Assembly (NCBI GenBank): GCA_039180865.1
Contig: JBCDCZ010000264.1
Location: forward strand, 1-6,419
DNA: 6,419 bases
From: JBCDCU01 sp039180865
GTDB lineage: Bacteria; Pseudomonadota; Alphaproteobacteria; Rhizobiales; JACESI01
Direction: 5' to 3'
Under the pieces are notes generated by a model that did no database searches, was not told the DNA's origin, and saw only the letters and a list, made by a program, of their open reading frames with translations. This document shows positions 4,761 to 6,419 of the stretch, one piece after another (position 1 is the stretch's first letter; every line of letters starts with the position of its first letter). Both the position numbers and the translations under genes were made by a program.

Positions 4761-6119
4761 CTAGAGCCATATATCCGATGTCACATCGCCACCGGGATAG
4801 CGCATTTCGTGGCATCGTGACGGGCCGTTTGGTTCGTTTCCGAAATCGACGACAAAATCCGGATTGATGGACATGCCGCCGTTCACCGTATCGCAGTCGA
4901 TCATATACATCTGTGCGCCTTTCTCTGTCATGCCCGGATAGAACTGATTATCCCAAGTGGAGAAGAGCGAGGTTGTTACATAGAGCCGTTTGCCGTCGAG
5001 CGACAACTGGATCATCTGCGGAGCACCTTGAACCTCAACGCCATTCACTTCCGGTGCTTTGCCAAGCAAACCGCCGAGCCAAACCTGTCCCGTCAGTTTC
5101 GGATTTCCCGGATCTGAAATATCATATTGCCGGATGTCGCCATGCAGCCAGTTGGAAAAGTAGAGATACTTGTCGTCCATTGAAATCAAGATATCCGTGA
5201 TGAGCGACGGCATCGGAACGGGGAATCCTTCGACATCTATGGTCGGGATATCGATGACCTTTTCAACCTCAATACCTGCCCCGTTCTTATGCCAGTGGAA
5301 CACGTTGGACGAAAGCGTTGCAGCCACATAGCCATGCGTTGAGTCGGGATTATGATGGAACCGCACTTCAAGTGGAATCATGCCTTCTTCGCCAAGATCG
5401 ACTGATTTTTCGATCTTTTTGGCTTTGAAATCCCAAAAATGGATCGAGTGGCCGTATTTGCCGGCTCCGACATCTTCGAGGTCAAAACCGGGCAGGAACG
5501 TATTTGGTGCGCCCCATTCTGAACTCACCATCATATTGTGGCGTGGCTGATACCAGAAATCGTAATTGTAATTCATGCCGGAAATATCGTTCTCCCAGCG
5601 CCCGACGATTTCGAAATTCTCGTTGAGATGAAGGAAGCCGCCGGGTGCATTGCCATCCGCATCACCAAGCATCGAGATGATAATATCCGCTCCAAGACAA
5701 TGGACCGTGTGCGGAGCCGACAGATTAGTTTTGGCTTTGATGTCGTCACCCTTAACCACTGTGTGCAGTTTCGGATTGCGCGCATCCGAAGTGTCGATGA
5801 TGTTGAGGTTCGATGTCCGCACGCCCGGCATGATCAGATACTGCCGCTTCTTGGTCGCATCGTCGTGGCAGGATGAACAGGCATTCCATCCTGAATGGTG
5901 GAGTTCGTCGCCGATCTGCGGCATTTCAGTGCGTGCGACGACCTGTGAGTAGGTTGGACTGTCCGGGTCGACGTCGACCGTTGCCAGATAGTCCGGTGAT
6001 TCGACCTTGGTTCCCACATAAAGCGCCACGGTATAGAGCAGCTTTTCTCGCGGTGCCTGCATTGCCTCGGCTGGAGACGCGTATCCGGGTCCGCAGCACG
6101 CATTATCATTGTCACTCAT
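4761..6119 (-). CDS. mtoX: SBP56 / selenium-binding-protein family, probable methanethiol oxidase
   Basis: The 452-residue protein matches the SBP56 family over its whole length. Landmarks are CCGPGYASPAEAM (8-20), PDYLATVDVDP (42-52), DELHHSGWNACSSCH (71-85), YDFWYQPRHN (186-195), LITDILISMDDKYLYFSNWLHGD (306-328, quoted as start and end of one block), GAPQMIQLSLDGKRLYVTTS (365-384) and the terminal YPGGD-SDIWL. Bacterial members are copper-dependent methanethiol oxidases giving formaldehyde, H2S and H2O2; the human homologue SELENBP1 does the same. Histidines 74, 75, 85, 137, 140, 194, 255, 256, 326 and 437 are candidate metal ligands. GGGAGG at 6126-6131 fixes the start, and an in-frame TAA at 6132-6134 rules out an N-terminal extension. 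With no signal peptide, the protein should be cytoplasmic. The position of human Cys57 is Ser58 here. The gene leads directly into the ferredoxin. Confidence 0.9.
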   Translation of the reverse strand: MSDNDNACCGPGYASPAEAMQAPREKLLYTVALYVGTKVESPDYLATVDVDPDSPTYSQVVARTEMPQIGDELHHSGWNACSSCHDDATKKRQYLIMPGVRTSNLNIIDTSDARNPKLHTVVKGDDIKAKTNLSAPHTVHCLGADIIISMLGDADGNAPGGFLHLNENFEIVGRWENDISGMNYNYDFWYQPRHNMMVSSEWGAPNTFLPGFDLEDVGAGKYGHSIHFWDFKAKKIEKSVDLGEEGMIPLEVRFHHNPDSTHGYVAATLSSNVFHWHKNGAGIEVEKVIDIPTIDVEGFPVPMPSLITDILISMDDKYLYFSNWLHGDIRQYDISDPGNPKLTGQVWLGGLLGKAPEVNGVEVQGAPQMIQLSLDGKRLYVTTSLFSTWDNQFYPGMTEKGAQMYMIDCDTVNGGMSINPDFVVDFGNEPNGPSRCHEMRYPGGDVTSDIWL

Positions 6120-6312
6120 TGTTTTCCTCCCTTAAAGAAACCACCGCGATGGATGGCTCGCCCCAATAGCGGGTTTTATGGCCCGTTAGATTTTGTTGAG
6201 CTTTCGCGCCTGTGATGCCTGCTAAGCCTCTTCTCAAGAAATTATGAGCGGATCGCGGGCCGCTCGACCGCTGCGGTTCAGATTTTCGTTTTGCGCTCGT
6301 TTGAAAGCTCAT
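6112..6312 (-). CDS. Candidate small protein or leader ORF overlapping the oxidase start
   Basis: An ATG at 6312 preceded by GGGAGA (6317-6322) at good spacing opens a 66-codon frame ending in TGA at 6112. It therefore overlaps the first eight bases of the methanethiol oxidase gene. The product is basic and Ser/Arg-rich in its first half, has no cysteine, and includes NFLRRGLAGITGA (24-36). That segment is too short and weakly hydrophobic to be a convincing Tat or Sec signal. I recognise no family. Codons such as AGA-AGA, TTA, CTA and AGG are less typical than in the neighbouring genes. The overlap suggests translational coupling, either as a leader peptide setting oxidase expression or as a small partner protein. 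It could also be a chance open frame in the 5' leader. Confidence 0.45.
   Translation of the reverse strand: MSFQTSAKRKSEPQRSSGPRSAHNFLRRGLAGITGAKAQQNLTGHKTRYWGEPSIAVVSLREENNE
6126..6131 (-). promoter_or_regulatory. Shine-Dalgarno of the methanethiol oxidase gene
   Basis: GGGAGG on the minus strand ends six bases before the ATG at 6119. It lies inside the last codons of the small upstream ORF, so ribosomes finishing that ORF would pass over it. Confidence 0.8.
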
Positions 6313-6332
6313 CTATTCTCCCATTGGCGGAT

Positions 6333-6361
6333 ATCTTAGAAACAAAATCCGCAAACGTGAA
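6333..6361 (-). promoter_or_regulatory. Possible sigma-70-type promoter for the oxidase-ferredoxin cluster
   Basis: On the minus strand TTCACG (6356-6361) and TAAGAT (6333-6338) are separated by 17 bp. Each matches four of six consensus bases. Transcription would begin near 6326, about 14 bases before the small ORF start. The match is modest and rests on spacing and position only. Confidence 0.3.
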
Positions 6362-6419
6362 CTTTTAATCCAAGGTGAAGATCACGAAATATCTGCATGG
6401 GTTCGTGCGGCACCTGCCA

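Noticed and set aside
4744..4770. Eight-codon ATG frame (out of frame) bridging the end of the oxidase and the start of the ferredoxin
   Set aside because: It has no ribosome-binding site. Its TAA falls within the ferredoxin codons, so reinitiation from it is only speculative.
6375..6385. GTGAAGATCAC inverted repeat as a CRP/FNR-type site
   Set aside because: Arms are four bases with a 3-base spacer, unlike the TGTGA-N6-TCACA or TTGAT-N4-ATCAA patterns.
6375..6419. GTG-initiated plus-strand frame running off the right edge
   Set aside because: There are only 15 codons, no good ribosome-binding site and no recognisable family. It could be the start of a divergent gene, but this cannot be supported.
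6336..6419. Minus-strand open frame from the right edge to TAA at 6336, as the tail of an upstream gene
   Set aside because: The 27 codons show no recognisable C-terminus, and the frame overlaps the candidate promoter.

Overview
The window looks like chromosomal DNA from a marine-type alphaproteobacterium, possibly Rhodobacterales or a relative. The reasons are moderate GC, Shine-Dalgarno-led genes, a secreted protein with a VPLPA-type C-terminal sorting tail, and a methanethiol oxidase. This taxonomic call is an inference. No rRNA, tRNA, CRISPR array, transposase or integrase is visible.

Layout, left to right: (1) the last 32 codons of miaA (+), whose end overlaps by 23 bp the 3' end of a convergent class IV aminotransferase gene (79-996, -). 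(2) Only 29 bp from the aminotransferase start, a divergent sulfotransferase-like gene (1026-1766, +). (3) A ten-helix EamA/DMT transporter (1868-2869, +). (4) A convergent SnoaL/NTF2-like protein (2983-3447, -). (5) A gene-free stretch of about 310 bp holding a CCCCTAAGGGG palindrome and a partial second copy of it. (6) A secreted VPLPA-CTERM protein (3760-4320, +). (7) A strong bidirectional terminator (4342-4377). (8) A minus-strand cluster read from right to left: a 66-codon small ORF (6112-6312), an SBP56/methanethiol oxidase (4761-6119) and a 2Fe-2S ferredoxin (4386-4754).

Two groups deserve attention. First, the aminotransferase and the sulfotransferase-like protein resemble, in separate pieces, the C- and N-terminal halves of plant 'branched-chain-amino-acid aminotransferase-like' proteins as I remember them. 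That natural fusion suggests the divergent bacterial genes act in one uncharacterised pathway. The aminotransferase also carries Thr where class IV enzymes normally have the glutamate that contacts the PLP ring nitrogen.

Second, the methanethiol oxidase and ferredoxin genes are 6 bp apart and in the same reading frame. Only one UAG codon separates them, and the ferredoxin has a TTG start with no clear Shine-Dalgarno. Methanethiol oxidase converts methanethiol to formaldehyde, H2S and H2O2. A dedicated ferredoxin partner would be unlike the SCO1/MauG neighbours I recall for characterised operons. The small upstream ORF overlaps the oxidase start by 8 bp and may be a translationally coupled leader or small protein.
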